A stretch of DNA of 19,958 bases from JAICLK01 sp035478715. GTDB lineage: Bacteria > Patescibacteriota > Saccharimonadia > Saccharimonadales > UBA4665. A model generated the notes under the pieces. The model searched no databases. It was not told the origin of the DNA and worked only from the letters and a program-made list of their open reading frames with translations. The stretch covers positions 1 through 19,958 of the forward strand of contig DATIJK010000035.1 of the NCBI GenBank assembly GCA_035478715.1, written 5' to 3'. Shown one piece after another: positions 1 through 8,722 of the stretch; position 1 is the first letter of the stretch, and each line of letters begins with the position of its first letter. The position numbers and the translations under genes were made by a program.

Positions 1-1
1 C

Positions 2-604
2 AGAGCGTTGTCGCAGCGGAATGCGCTGTTGAAGCGGGGGTATACAGTAGCGAAGCCTCAAATTTTTGTGTGGAACCTGCGACTCAGTGAACTGGGCGGC
101 AAAATTGCTGCGGAACGCACCGCTCTTATCGAAAAGTTTACCGGCAATGCAACCGAAACGTACAGGAGTCTGACGAATTCGAAATCCGAAGTGTTTATGC
201 GATACCGATCACCTTTTCCAGCCGACCAATACGAGTCGGGGTTGCTGAAAAAACTTGAATCGAATCTGGAGCGTGATTGCCTGATCGGCTACACCACCAT
301 CGGGCCTCACCGTGACGACTTGCTAGTGGAGCTGAATGGCAAGCCTGCCGAATCCAGTGCTTCCCGCGGCGAAACGCGAAGTTTGGTATTGATGCTGAAG
401 AAAATGGAATTACAAATGCTTGAAACATTACACGGGTCTTCCCCGCTCTTCTTGTTGGACGATGTTTTCAGCGAACTGGATGGCAAGCGACGCCATGCGA
501 TTACAGAACATTTGCAGCAGTATCAGACATTCATAACCACGACCGATGCGGATATCGTGGTTAAAAACTTTACCAAGTCGAGCAACGTTATTGCGCTTGG
601 ATAG
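2..604 (+). CDS. recF: DNA replication and repair protein RecF, C-terminal part (5' end outside window)
   Basis: RecF is an SMC/ABC-like ATPase that binds gapped DNA and helps RecO/RecR load RecA. The reading frame is open from the first bases of the window, so the N-terminal Walker A half lies upstream. Visible RecF landmarks are an opening LSQRNALLK segment, the TTIGPHRDDL block, an ABC signature-like SRGETRS, and the Walker B and D-loop string PLFLLDDVFSELD near the C-terminus, followed by the usual short tail. A TTG at position 8 could be taken as a start, but it lies inside the conserved QRNALLK block and is not the true start. The gene converges on the T4SS operon with a 36-bp gap in which I see no clear terminator hairpin. 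Identity is confident; only about half the protein is present. Confidence 0.93.
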   Translation, partial: RALSQRNALLKRGYTVAKPQIFVWNLRLSELGGKIAAERTALIEKFTGNATETYRSLTNSKSEVFMRYRSPFPADQYESGLLKKLESNLERDCLIGYTTIGPHRDDLLVELNGKPAESSASRGETRSLVLMLKKMELQMLETLHGSSPLFLLDDVFSELDGKRRHAITEHLQQYQTFITTTDADIVVKNFTKSSNVIALG

Positions 605-640
605 AACTCATAACGAGGCGGTTTTGGTGCGGTTTTTGGC

Positions 641-1315
641 TTACTGACCGTTGCTAATGGTGCCAGAATTGTACACTAACTTGCCGGAAACTGAGTCGTA
701 CAAAAGGAGTTGCAGGTCGGTCAAATTCGAATAATTAGCCACGGCATCATATGATGTGCCATCTACGTATACGCTAAAGCTGAGCTTAAAAATCGGGCTG
801 GCGGAATTCGGGTCGTGCCAAACTGCTTGGATACTGTTGGTATCTATGGTGACGGTTTGCGCGCTGGGCTTGAACCTAAAGAACGCTTGTTCGAGGTCGA
901 GCGTCTGAACCGTTGAAAAGCCATTGTTGAGCAGCGCGTCCTCGCCAGAAAAGTTTATGTCATCCACTGACCGCACTGGCTTGCTGCCGGCACTCGTCTT
1001 GCTGGTAGAGGTTACTTTTAGGGAAGTTGCCGATGTCTGCTGGGCGCTAACGGTGGCGACAGAGCTTGCGTGCGTTCCGTCGTTTGACGCACTAACAAGG
1101 TAGGTTCCCGGCTCAAGCCGCACTTTCGCGCTGCCGGTGCCGACGATGAGCGCCTGATGATTTTCCTGGCTGATACTTATGACGGCGCTTGCCGGTGAAG
1201 CATTGATTTCCAGGATGCCCGTGTTCTTGTTTTCGTTGTATGCGGGAATAATCTGCCAAGCTGCAAAGACAACCACCAAGGCGAAGAGGATGATAATTAT
1301 TGATTTTAGGTTCAT
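641..1315 (-). CDS. Single-pass membrane protein with PEGA-like domain
   Basis: A 224-residue protein of unknown function and the last gene of the T4SS operon. Residues about 3-24 form one hydrophobic helix (signal anchor). Residues about 30-90 resemble a PEGA-type beta domain, with the pattern GILEINASPASAVISIS followed by LEPGTYLVSASNDG; such domains usually sit outside the membrane and bind surface structures. The rest is Ser/Thr-rich and then beta-like, ending without a second helix. I chose the ATG at 1315 because it has a purine-rich GCGGGGGAT about 8 nt upstream and puts the helix at the extreme N-terminus. A longer reading from 1369 would overlap the upstream gene and add 18 uncharged residues. 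The gap to the upstream gene is then 16 nt, consistent with co-transcription. The PEGA assignment is by pattern only. Confidence 0.72.
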   Translation of the reverse strand: MNLKSIIIILFALVVVFAAWQIIPAYNENKNTGILEINASPASAVISISQENHQALIVGTGSAKVRLEPGTYLVSASNDGTHASSVATVSAQQTSATSLKVTSTSKTSAGSKPVRSVDDINFSGEDALLNNGFSTVQTLDLEQAFFRFKPSAQTVTIDTNSIQAVWHDPNSASPIFKLSFSVYVDGTSYDAVANYSNLTDLQLLLYDSVSGKLVYNSGTISNGQ

Positions 1316-1331
1316 GCTATTATCCCCCGCT

Positions 1332-1832
1332 TCATTGCTGACTTGGTAATGGTTGATAAACTGCGACATATGTTCGTAAGAAGTTGGCGACGTCGGCCGG
1401 CAGCGCCTTTACGGTGCTGACTGGTAAGGAGTTGCTCGGTTCGATAACAACTTGGTAGGTACCTTCAATCTTTTTTAGGACCGCAGCGCTTGGTTCAAAA
1501 TTATTACCGACTTGTTTAATATAGGCGACTGCCCAAGTGTTATTGTCGAAGTACTTGGTGGTAAGGTGGTAGTCAGTGCCGGCAACCGGCAGATTTCCAT
1601 CGGCATTCGCGCCCAGGGATTGAGAGATTACTCCGGATAGCGCCTGAGCTTGTGCTAAAGTAACAGGTTTCGCATTGCCTAAAATAAGTCCATGCGCCAG
1701 ACTAGCAAAAATATATAAAAATACTAGGATTACTATTGCGGCGACAGTTCCTACCGTGAAAGCGGACCGAGATTCTTTCGGCGGCCTATTGTTGCTGTGT
1801 CCTGTGTGTGATGGTGTTATATTTGGGTCCAT
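1332..1832 (-). CDS. Single-pass membrane protein of unknown function
   Basis: A 166-residue protein that I do not recognise. It has a short polar, proline-containing N-terminus (1-25), one strongly hydrophobic helix at about 28-50, and an extracytoplasmic domain of about 110 residues with an alternating beta/alpha pattern and no cysteines. An AGAGGA sequence lies 12 nt upstream of the ATG, a rather long Shine-Dalgarno spacing. The gene starts 24 nt after the peptidoglycan hydrolase gene and ends 16 nt before the PEGA-like gene, so it is very likely in the same transcript. A bitopic protein with a modest external domain is the topology of VirB8-like T4SS scaffolds, but there is no sequence evidence for that family here, so the role is left open. 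Confidence 0.7.
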   Translation of the reverse strand: MDPNITPSHTGHSNNRPPKESRSAFTVGTVAAIVILVFLYIFASLAHGLILGNAKPVTLAQAQALSGVISQSLGANADGNLPVAGTDYHLTTKYFDNNTWAVAYIKQVGNNFEPSAAVLKKIEGTYQVVIEPSNSLPVSTVKALPADVANFLRTYVAVYQPLPSQQ

Positions 1833-1856
1833 ACTTACATAGTATCCTCTAAAAGT

Positions 1857-3041
1857 TTATTTCGTCGGTCCTATCCAGTGCAAGTAAAGAAATCCGTTTG
1901 AAGCTGGGTAGGATGCGGGCTTGACCTGGTCTGGTTGGGGGACTTGTGAGGTATGGGCTGCAAACGTATAGATTGTGCCGCCCTGTATATGGTCGATAAT
2001 CTCCACATGGTTTTGATTTGGTTGCACTAAATCGCCCCGTTGGGCCTGGCTTAACGGAACAACCTTCCATAACTTACCCTCATCTGCTCGTTCGGCATTT
2101 GTATTTTCTTGTAAGTTGTAACCAAATGCGTCATAGACCGCAATATTTACCAGCCCGCTACAGTCAAGCAGGCAGCTTGTCGGGATAGTTCCATTCGGAT
2201 TGCCTGCCGCCGGGCAAATCGTCTTAATCCATTGCGGGTTTCCTCCGCCCATATGATTGCCGGATGCGGATTCGCTATAGCTCGCCGGATCATATCGTAA
2301 TGAGCAAAGATAAATCTTTGCTACGCCGGTGCCGGTCGAACAGCTGCCGCCGCCGCTAGCGCCGCCGCCGGGACAGGCACTGCTGGCTGTTGTGCTGCCA
2401 GCACTAGCAGCGGCACCACCACCGTATAAGGCGAGTGTATTTTTTGCTAATTTGATGCGGTTGTTCATTGCCGTGTCGCCCATATGCTCGCCGGCACGTT
2501 CAAAAGAATCTTCCCAACTAAACGTCGCTTGCTCTATGGTTGTTGCGGCTTTCAATCTGCTCAATACGTGGAATGATGACTCTTGTGACGGTAAATCCGT
2601 ATTCCAAAGATAGCCGAGCTGCACATTCAATTTGTCGTAATTCGGCAGCGCTTTTAATTTGGTAAGCCGGTCGCCGAGCCATTGCGCGATACCGTAGGCG
2701 CCGCTCGTCGGGTTTACGATGGTCGGGTTGAGACCGCTCGACTCCCACATTAGATTTCCAACGATCGCGGCGGACTGCATCGGCGTTAATCCCCTGCTGA
2801 CGAAAAAGTTGTACGCTTGCTGTTGCGGGCCGCTACCGACCAGGTTTACATCAGTACTGTCTGCAGCTGCAGGGTCACATATTTCCGTGTTGAAATACAA
2901 CACGCCTTCCGAAAGGGCATTGTGCTGATCTTTGCTAAGTGCTGCGTGCGAAACACCTGAGCCGAACGCACAATAAATCACTAATAGCGAAATTACAAAA
3001 AGTTTTACCAGCCCCTTAATGCCAAGTCGGGCTTTAGCCAT
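1857..3041 (-). CDS. Secreted peptidoglycan hydrolase: lysozyme-like plus NlpC/P60 (CHAP-like) domain
   Basis: A 394-residue bifunctional cell-wall enzyme likely to open peptidoglycan for the T4SS (the VirB1/VirB14-type role). Numbering from the ATG at 3041, residues 1-33 are a signal peptide ending VSHA. Residues about 75-205 match the phage tail lysozyme family, with AYNFFVSRGLTPMQSAAIVG, then GNLMWESSGLNP (candidate catalytic Glu100) and YGIAQW. A Gly/Ser/Ala-rich linker follows (about 208-240). The C-terminal domain has the cysteine-peptidase pattern LLDCSGL (Cys294) and a downstream NHVEII (His345) preceded by QRGDLV. The ATG at 3041 overlaps the upstream stop as ATGGCTAA and has GGTGGGA 7 nt upstream, so translation is coupled. 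The longer start at 3074 would put 11 polar residues before the signal peptide. Domain calls are confident; which bonds are cut is inference. Confidence 0.85.
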   Translation of the reverse strand: MAKARLGIKGLVKLFVISLLVIYCAFGSGVSHAALSKDQHNALSEGVLYFNTEICDPAAADSTDVNLVGSGPQQQAYNFFVSRGLTPMQSAAIVGNLMWESSGLNPTIVNPTSGAYGIAQWLGDRLTKLKALPNYDKLNVQLGYLWNTDLPSQESSFHVLSRLKAATTIEQATFSWEDSFERAGEHMGDTAMNNRIKLAKNTLALYGGGAAASAGSTTASSACPGGGASGGGSCSTGTGVAKIYLCSLRYDPASYSESASGNHMGGGNPQWIKTICPAAGNPNGTIPTSCLLDCSGLVNIAVYDAFGYNLQENTNAERADEGKLWKVVPLSQAQRGDLVQPNQNHVEIIDHIQGGTIYTFAAHTSQVPQPDQVKPASYPASNGFLYLHWIGPTK

Positions 3042-5520
3042 TGAGCATTCCCACCGCCGTGCATGAATCGTCATTGCCGGTCAGATAACAATCCACCGCT
3101 TTGGCGTTCTGATCGTCAAATATGAAGAATTTAATTCGCGTCCAGTTGGGGTCGTTTTCGATGGCGCAATCACCTGCGATATTTTTATATTCCGGCGAGA
3201 ACGTATTGACGGGTTCTGTGCCGAAAGTCACATTCCATTGCTTGCCTTTTGGCGTATCTTCTAGCGCTATTGTGTCGCCGAAGCACTTTTGTGCACGGTC
3301 GATATACTTGCCGCCCTGCGCGCCGGCCAGAATATCCGCTGCGCCGCCAGGACCATCGGAACTTTCATAGGGGTGTTGTACTAGGGGGTTATTCATGTCG
3401 GCAACGCTCTGTGCGTAGGTCGGTACGCCGCCGTAATCATACGTCGAGGCGGCATGGACCGGTGCGCCGGATATGATCGTTGAAAACTGGTTAATGATGG
3501 TGTGGCCGATATTCATGATCCCGAACATCGCATTAGAAATATTCTGAACAAGCGAAGGACTGGTCTGGTTGATGAATGACGCCATGAACGAGCGGCTATC
3601 GGTGGGGCTGAATAATCTATAAGCAAGATTATGGTGATCGAAAATCGCCTGGTTCTGATCTATTTGGATCTGCGATAACTGTGTGGTTTCGGCTTTGGAA
3701 AGTGCTGCGGAGCCGGCCGAAATCATCGCATCGTTGGAGGCAAAATGTGCGCCGAAGTCGGCGTTGGCGCCATGTGCCGCGCCGCGCGCAGCGATGTTCG
3801 CGGCGTCACCTGCCAGCCAGTGGGCGATCGCGTTGAATATCGGCGGACCGAAGGCTGCTCCTGCTATCAATGAACCGATAGCGCTAATCGGGCCGCCCAA
3901 AAAAGTAATAATCGTAATGACGGCTTGTCCGGCGGCGCTGCATACCGGTGCCAGTGCCGATCCGAACGCGCCGGTCAGCAGAAAATCAAACGGGGTGCCT
4001 TTGCCGATGGTTTGCAGTGTATCACTCGGCGGATAACCGGTATTTGCTTTGCCGAGTCCCGCCTGGATGCTCTTTGCATCGTACCAGGTCGATTTTGTCG
4101 TGGGATCATAGAGTTGTTTGGAATCCAGTTGCAGCTGTTGCGGATCGATGTCGCTTTTGCCGAACTCAACTTGATTGCCCTCGGCGATCGTCCGCATTCC
4201 GACACGGGCAAGCGGCAGTACTAGCTGGTCTTGTTTGACTTGGCCCGCATTAGAAGCGAGTCCCCGCGCAATGCACAATATCGCCACGGCACCAGCTCCG
4301 CCAACCGCTAATTTGGTGCCAATGTGGTTGGTAAGCGCATCGACAGGTCCGGTCTTACCTTCATTGAGAGCTTTGCCGGCATCCTTCCCTTCGTTGATCG
4401 TTTGGTCTGCCTCGCTGGCAGCATCTTTCGCATTCTGCTGCCCGGTTTTGCCGCTTTGCTTATCGGCTTCATCCTGTGCGGCAAGCTGTGCGTCGGTAAT
4501 GCCGTTCTTTTCGTTCGCGATCTTATCTTGCTGCCATTTGGCATATCTGGCATCCAGGGTTTTGTACAGCTTTTTATCAAGGATTCTTAAGGGGTGTAGG
4601 GTCACCCTATCGCGCGCGGCCATGACCCGCGTTCCGATGGCTGCCGGCAACTTCCAGACTCCGGCTTTTTGCAACATGATATTGGTAATACTTATAGCCG
4701 CAGAATATTTATCGGGCATTACAATCATGAGGCCATCGTTGGCTAGCCTCTGAACGTCAAGGTTTTTACCGTACGTGTCATGGATGAATTTTTCAATTTC
4801 CGTGTCAGACATGCCTTTAAACTGGGCCGATTCTTTGTCAATAATGTAGCCTTCTTTGATGCCGAATAGTTTTGAATAAGATGACTCCAGGCCTTGCTCC
4901 TTAAACTTAGCTTCTACCTTGTCGGCGATCCTGTTCCCTATGGCACCCAGGTTAGTGCGTTCAGGCGTACCCTTCTTGAAATATCTGACATCGCGGAATA
5001 GTTTTTCGATACGCGCGTCTGACTCATCCTGGCCAGTTGTGAAGTGGATCTGTTCCAGCACATGGGCAAATTGGATGTACTCAAATCCCGAAGTGCTGAA
5101 CATACTGTATAGCCCGAATCCGCCCAGCAGACAGCCGATGACGCTGCCGGCAATGGTAGAGTTGCGCCGAGTTTTCGTCCCTAAAAAGAAGTTACCCAGT
5201 TTAGCGCCAAAACCATAGACGCCTTGTTTTTTCATGGCATCTACCGGGTTGTAGCCTTCACCGACTTTGTCGTCGTCCGCTCCATGTGAACCGGCCTTAC
5301 CCTTATGCTCATCGTCGTCTTTGCCTTTTTTCGGACCCCTGTCTTTACCATGGCCCTCGGCCGAGTCGCGGTAAAAGCCACCATTCAGCCGGTCGATTTC
5401 GTTCCGCTGTTCCTTGGTGCGCCCCATAGCAGCCCGATGTTCTTCATCCAAAACTTCTTTGGACGGCGACGGACCGGCATGCGCTTGTTTTTCCCTGTCT
5501 TCCAGATCTGTATCTGACAT
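3034..5520 (-). CDS. Large T4SS-locus membrane protein of unknown function
   Basis: At 828 residues this is the largest protein in the window, and I cannot assign it to a named family. Residues 1-120 are highly charged (runs of K, D, E, G, H) and probably cytoplasmic. A hydrophobic helix lies at about 121-142. Residues 143-400 are soluble and include a Lys/Asp/Gln-rich, coiled-coil-prone stretch at about 325-390. A second helix follows at about 403-421, then a long hydrophobic, Gly/Ala-rich region at about 512-585 that could hold two more helices. The C-terminal 150 residues carry several cysteines (such as QKCFGD, GDCAIEN and VDCYLTGNDDSC) suited to extracytoplasmic disulfides. The gene sits between VirB4 and the hydrolase and overlaps the latter by 8 nt. 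Position and size suggest a structural component of the envelope-spanning channel, but this is inference only. Confidence 0.8.
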   Translation of the reverse strand: MSDTDLEDREKQAHAGPSPSKEVLDEEHRAAMGRTKEQRNEIDRLNGGFYRDSAEGHGKDRGPKKGKDDDEHKGKAGSHGADDDKVGEGYNPVDAMKKQGVYGFGAKLGNFFLGTKTRRNSTIAGSVIGCLLGGFGLYSMFSTSGFEYIQFAHVLEQIHFTTGQDESDARIEKLFRDVRYFKKGTPERTNLGAIGNRIADKVEAKFKEQGLESSYSKLFGIKEGYIIDKESAQFKGMSDTEIEKFIHDTYGKNLDVQRLANDGLMIVMPDKYSAAISITNIMLQKAGVWKLPAAIGTRVMAARDRVTLHPLRILDKKLYKTLDARYAKWQQDKIANEKNGITDAQLAAQDEADKQSGKTGQQNAKDAASEADQTINEGKDAGKALNEGKTGPVDALTNHIGTKLAVGGAGAVAILCIARGLASNAGQVKQDQLVLPLARVGMRTIAEGNQVEFGKSDIDPQQLQLDSKQLYDPTTKSTWYDAKSIQAGLGKANTGYPPSDTLQTIGKGTPFDFLLTGAFGSALAPVCSAAGQAVITIITFLGGPISAIGSLIAGAAFGPPIFNAIAHWLAGDAANIAARGAAHGANADFGAHFASNDAMISAGSAALSKAETTQLSQIQIDQNQAIFDHHNLAYRLFSPTDSRSFMASFINQTSPSLVQNISNAMFGIMNIGHTIINQFSTIISGAPVHAASTYDYGGVPTYAQSVADMNNPLVQHPYESSDGPGGAADILAGAQGGKYIDRAQKCFGDTIALEDTPKGKQWNVTFGTEPVNTFSPEYKNIAGDCAIENDPNWTRIKFFIFDDQNAKAVDCYLTGNDDSCTAVGMLNG

Positions 5521-5548
5521 TGCGTTTTACATTTTGTTTATGGTTATG

Positions 5549-5554
5549 ATTATA
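5549..5554 (-). promoter_or_regulatory. Possible -10 box for the 828-aa protein gene
   Basis: On the minus strand a perfect TATAAT lies 28 nt before the ATG of the 828-aa gene, in the 111-bp gap after VirB4. The matching -35 position (AAGCAA at 17 nt) is poor, so this may be a weak internal promoter or chance in AT-rich DNA. No Shine-Dalgarno is visible before that gene. Confidence 0.3.
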
Positions 5555-5631
5555 TAGCCTTACTTTGCGATTTGCTTAATTTTCAGGTATTTGATCGTCA
5601 TGTGTTCGTCATTCATCTTTGCGGTAGTCAT

Positions 5632-7572
5632 TTAAACCCCAGGTGTTAATCGGTTAGTTAGATCAATGGTGCCTTGCGGTTGGCCGGCTCCGCCGTGCAG
5701 CGGACCGCCGAGTGATTGCGCTTGCGCGTTTATCTGCTGCACTTGCTGCGGGTTGGTCGTAATTAAGCCAGTTTCGGTCGGGCTGGCGACCACCTGGATG
5801 TGTACATGGTTTTGGCCCGCAAAGAATAATCCCTGCCCCACCGGGAATTGACTCAGACGCTTGTGCTCTTCGCTGGTCAATTTAAATACATCCGCCAACA
5901 CATCAACGGCGCTCGGAGATTGTTTCAACAGGAACTGCATGCTGGCATTGGCGACAATTGCACGTCCCATTCGCGATCCCATGAAATCTTCGACGTCCTG
6001 GGTAACGGTGGTAATGCCAAGGTTGTATTTACGCGCCCGTTTAGCCAAGCTGAACAGGAAGTTCGCCGAATCTTCATAGCGCATCAACTGCCAAGCCTCA
6101 TCAACGACCAGGATTCGGCGTTTTTGGTCGGATTTGGTTTTGTTCCAGATGTAATTAAGTACGATGTACATGGCGACCGGGCGCAGTTCGTCTTCCAGGT
6201 CGCGGATATTGAAAACAACCATCGGATTATTGATATTGATATTGCTTTGCTGCGAAAAGATGCCCGCAAATGTTCCGGACGTGTATTTTCGCAACCGCTG
6301 TGCCAGCTGCGGGCCGGTGCCGCCCATGTGCAGTAAGGTGTCGTATAAATCAATGATGGTGGGCGGCGTTGAGGTGTGCGTGAGCGGGTCGTTTGTGATG
6401 CCGGCTTTGGCGTAGGTTTCGATCAGGGCTGCATCAAGGTCAGATTCTTCGACCGGGCTCAAGGCCGGCGTGACGGCGCTGTTGCCGCCGATGATCTGCG
6501 TCTGCGCTCCGCCCATCATAAGGCGGAAGAGTCCGTGCAGTGTAATAAGATTACTGCGCAGCGCGTTGTCGGCTTCGTCGGTATCGACGACTTGCGGCAA
6601 GTCAAACGGGTTTATGCGGGTGGCGGAATTGAGGCTCAGCCGCACGTATGCGCCGGCAACAGCATCGCACATTCGCTGATACTCGTTTTCTGGGTCGATG
6701 ATAAATATTTCGGTTCCAAACATCAGACTGCGAAGTGCCTCGAGTTTGACAGTGAAACTTTTACCTGCACCGGACTTCGCGAATACTACGGAATTGCCGT
6801 TTTCTAAGCTGAACCGGTCAAAAATAACCAGGCCGGAATTGTGCATATTGATGCCATACAGAATACCGTTATCCTGACTAAGATCGGCTGAAGTAAACGG
6901 GAAACTAGTGCTGAGTGCGCCAGTGCTCATGTTGCGGCGGATCTGCAGCTGGTCGGTAAATTGCGGCACCGTGCTGTTGAGCCCCTGCTCCTGCTGCGAA
7001 GATGCGGGCTTAGAGAATACTAATTGCTGTCCGAGCATCGATTCGACTTTGTGCGATATGAACTCCAGTTCTTCAAGCGTGCTGGCGTAGACGGTAAAAT
7101 ACAGACCAAAGCGGAAGAATCGCTCTTCGCCAACTTGCAATTTATCACGCATTTCTTCGGCATCCTGGACGGCGGCCTGTTTGCCTGGGTCGCGGACTTT
7201 GCCGTGTTCCTGGTCGATTTGAATGCCGGCTTCCAGCTGTGTTACTTTTTTGCGCAAGTTGTTCAACACCACCTGGCTCTCGACCGGATATATATACATC
7301 GACATGTCCATGACTTCGTCGAGGTTTACCATGCTGCTGAGCCAGCCGGTGTAGAGTTGCCGCGGGTAACCATAGACGTAATATGTGCGGGCCATGCGGG
7401 TGCCAAGCTGGAAATAGCCGCTTTTAAGCTCAATCGAGCTTGGAGCTATAAAGTCGCGCAGCGCAGTGATCCCCTTTTGGAATGCTGCGCTGACCTCCAT
7501 TTCTTCGCGCATCCGCTGCTGTTGAGCGATGGCGACCGGGTCCGCTATTTGCCGTTTCTTTTTGCCGAGCAT
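5632..7572 (-). CDS. virB4: VirB4-family T4SS ATPase
   Basis: The motor ATPase of the secretion system, acting as a hexamer at the cytoplasmic face of the membrane to drive pilus assembly or substrate transfer. In 646 residues it has a FERM-like N-terminal region (about 20-250) and then a RecA-like domain with Walker A FAKSGAGKS at about 264-272, FIIDPENEY just after it, and Walker B RRILVVDEAW at about 485-494. Further on come GITTVTQDVEDF and FLLKQSP, typical of the VirB4/TraC/CagE clade. I chose the ATG at 7572 because GGAGG sits 9 nt upstream. A longer start at 7689 would overlap the upstream gene and add 39 basic, low-complexity residues. The gap to the upstream TraC-like gene is 55 nt. 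The VirB4 assignment is confident; the transported substrate is unknown. Confidence 0.94.
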   Translation of the reverse strand: MLGKKKRQIADPVAIAQQQRMREEMEVSAAFQKGITALRDFIAPSSIELKSGYFQLGTRMARTYYVYGYPRQLYTGWLSSMVNLDEVMDMSMYIYPVESQVVLNNLRKKVTQLEAGIQIDQEHGKVRDPGKQAAVQDAEEMRDKLQVGEERFFRFGLYFTVYASTLEELEFISHKVESMLGQQLVFSKPASSQQEQGLNSTVPQFTDQLQIRRNMSTGALSTSFPFTSADLSQDNGILYGINMHNSGLVIFDRFSLENGNSVVFAKSGAGKSFTVKLEALRSLMFGTEIFIIDPENEYQRMCDAVAGAYVRLSLNSATRINPFDLPQVVDTDEADNALRSNLITLHGLFRLMMGGAQTQIIGGNSAVTPALSPVEESDLDAALIETYAKAGITNDPLTHTSTPPTIIDLYDTLLHMGGTGPQLAQRLRKYTSGTFAGIFSQQSNININNPMVVFNIRDLEDELRPVAMYIVLNYIWNKTKSDQKRRILVVDEAWQLMRYEDSANFLFSLAKRARKYNLGITTVTQDVEDFMGSRMGRAIVANASMQFLLKQSPSAVDVLADVFKLTSEEHKRLSQFPVGQGLFFAGQNHVHIQVVASPTETGLITTNPQQVQQINAQAQSLGGPLHGGAGQPQGTIDLTNRLTPGV

Positions 7573-7627
7573 TAAACTTCGCCTCCGGCCGCTATGCGAC
7601 CAACCATTATTTGTGTTGCAGGATTGC

Positions 7628-8563
7628 TCATTGGAGCTCCCTCTGTAAGTGGGCCTGCGGCGCGCTGCCTTGCCCTTTCGTGATGACATCGGCGGTCAGA
7701 TCATTGAAATTTTTCAACTGTTGTCGAGTGGCGGTATCAGGGTTGTACGTGTCGTAATAAAGTTCGATCAATTCTTGTGTATCGAGCGGTAAAGCCTTGA
7801 TGTTGCATTGCATCAGCCCACCTAAAACGGCTTGCACGCGGTTACGTAATTCGGTCTTAGCTTTTTCGAGCGTCTGTTCGTTAATGACGACGTGCGCTTC
7901 TTTGCTGCTGAACAGATCCGCCACGCCAGAAAAGAAATTCTTACTATTAGCGAGCGCTGCCTTCGTATCGCCCGGCGTTGGGAAATACGGTACGACGATG
8001 TAGAATTTTTTATCCATGATGTTGGTTTGCTGGCTGAGCTGGTCCATGTAGTCGATGTAATCTTCCATCAGCAGTGCCAACAGCATGTTTTCGTGTTCGG
8101 TCCGTATCTTATCGAGTTTTTCGAGGTATGGTTGCAGGTCGACCTTTTGCGAACGGACAAATATCTGTATCGGAAAGTAAAGCGAATTCAAAAATCCCTG
8201 GTAACTGTACTCGACAGCCTCTTGCTCCTGCCCGCTCATCAAATCAAAATTGATTGATTTGGCCATGATTACTGATCGGAATGAGCCATCACTCATAATG
8301 ACGACGCCATCGCGGATTTCGGCGATCTGCAAAGTATTTTGCGTGCTGTTCGGGTGGGCGGCTTTTGGGTTGACTGCTGGTGCGGCAGCAGGACCTGCAG
8401 GGTGCCCGGCAACCTCCCGATGCATTACCTGCGAGTATGTTGGCTCTTGGCCGGTACCGGTAGGCCCGTGCGGTTGAATAGCTTGCGGGGGCGGCCCGCC
8501 AGGAACTGGCACCGGAGGAGGTACGCCATTCGGAAACTGTGCTTCTGGTGAGGAAGGATTCAT
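7628..8563 (-). CDS. TraC-like domain protein (partner of VirB4)
   Basis: A 311-residue protein carrying a TraC-like domain that in other systems can be the N-terminal part of VirB4-type ATPases; here it is a separate gene immediately before virB4. Residues 1-75 are Pro/Gly/Ala-rich and probably disordered. From about 78 a folded domain starts with NTLQIAEIRDGVVIMSDGSFRSVI and continues through YQGFLNSLYFPIQIFVRSQKVDL and KKFYIVVPYFP to LIELYYDTYNPD near residue 275. There is no Walker A motif and no transmembrane helix. The ATG at 8563 has AGGAG 9 nt upstream. A 159-bp gap separates it from the PrgI gene, the longest inside this operon. Function as an ATPase-associated structural subunit is inferred from synteny and family. 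Confidence 0.85.
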   Translation of the reverse strand: MNPSSPEAQFPNGVPPPVPVPGGPPPQAIQPHGPTGTGQEPTYSQVMHREVAGHPAGPAAAPAVNPKAAHPNSTQNTLQIAEIRDGVVIMSDGSFRSVIMAKSINFDLMSGQEQEAVEYSYQGFLNSLYFPIQIFVRSQKVDLQPYLEKLDKIRTEHENMLLALLMEDYIDYMDQLSQQTNIMDKKFYIVVPYFPTPGDTKAALANSKNFFSGVADLFSSKEAHVVINEQTLEKAKTELRNRVQAVLGGLMQCNIKALPLDTQELIELYYDTYNPDTATRQQLKNFNDLTADVITKGQGSAPQAHLQRELQ

Positions 8564-8722
8564 CTTGTCAGGCTCCTATGGCAATAATACCCATATTCCC
8601 CACGTGAAATATCATAAAATCTGAACATAGTTTCCATGCCTCGGCGCCTAACGGAATTCATTGCAAGTGCGTCCCACCATCCTTAGCCTCACTCAATCGC
8701 AGCATGTATCAGTCAGTACGTT

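Noticed and set aside
601..640. Terminator between recF and the T4SS operon
   Set aside because: The G/T-rich sequence has no stem of useful length on either strand.
4175..4753. 192-codon plus-strand frame opposite the 828-aa gene
   Set aside because: It is antisense to a coding region with operon context; composition is typical of a reverse-frame shadow and there is no ribosome site.
7024..7575. 183-codon plus-strand frame opposite virB4
   Set aside because: The opposite strand encodes a VirB4 with intact conserved motifs; this frame has no recognisable domain or start signal.
5632..8563. TraC-like and VirB4 genes as a broken single VirB4
   Set aside because: There is a 55-nt gap, each gene has its own good Shine-Dalgarno, and the two-gene arrangement is known in Gram-positive and CPR systems.
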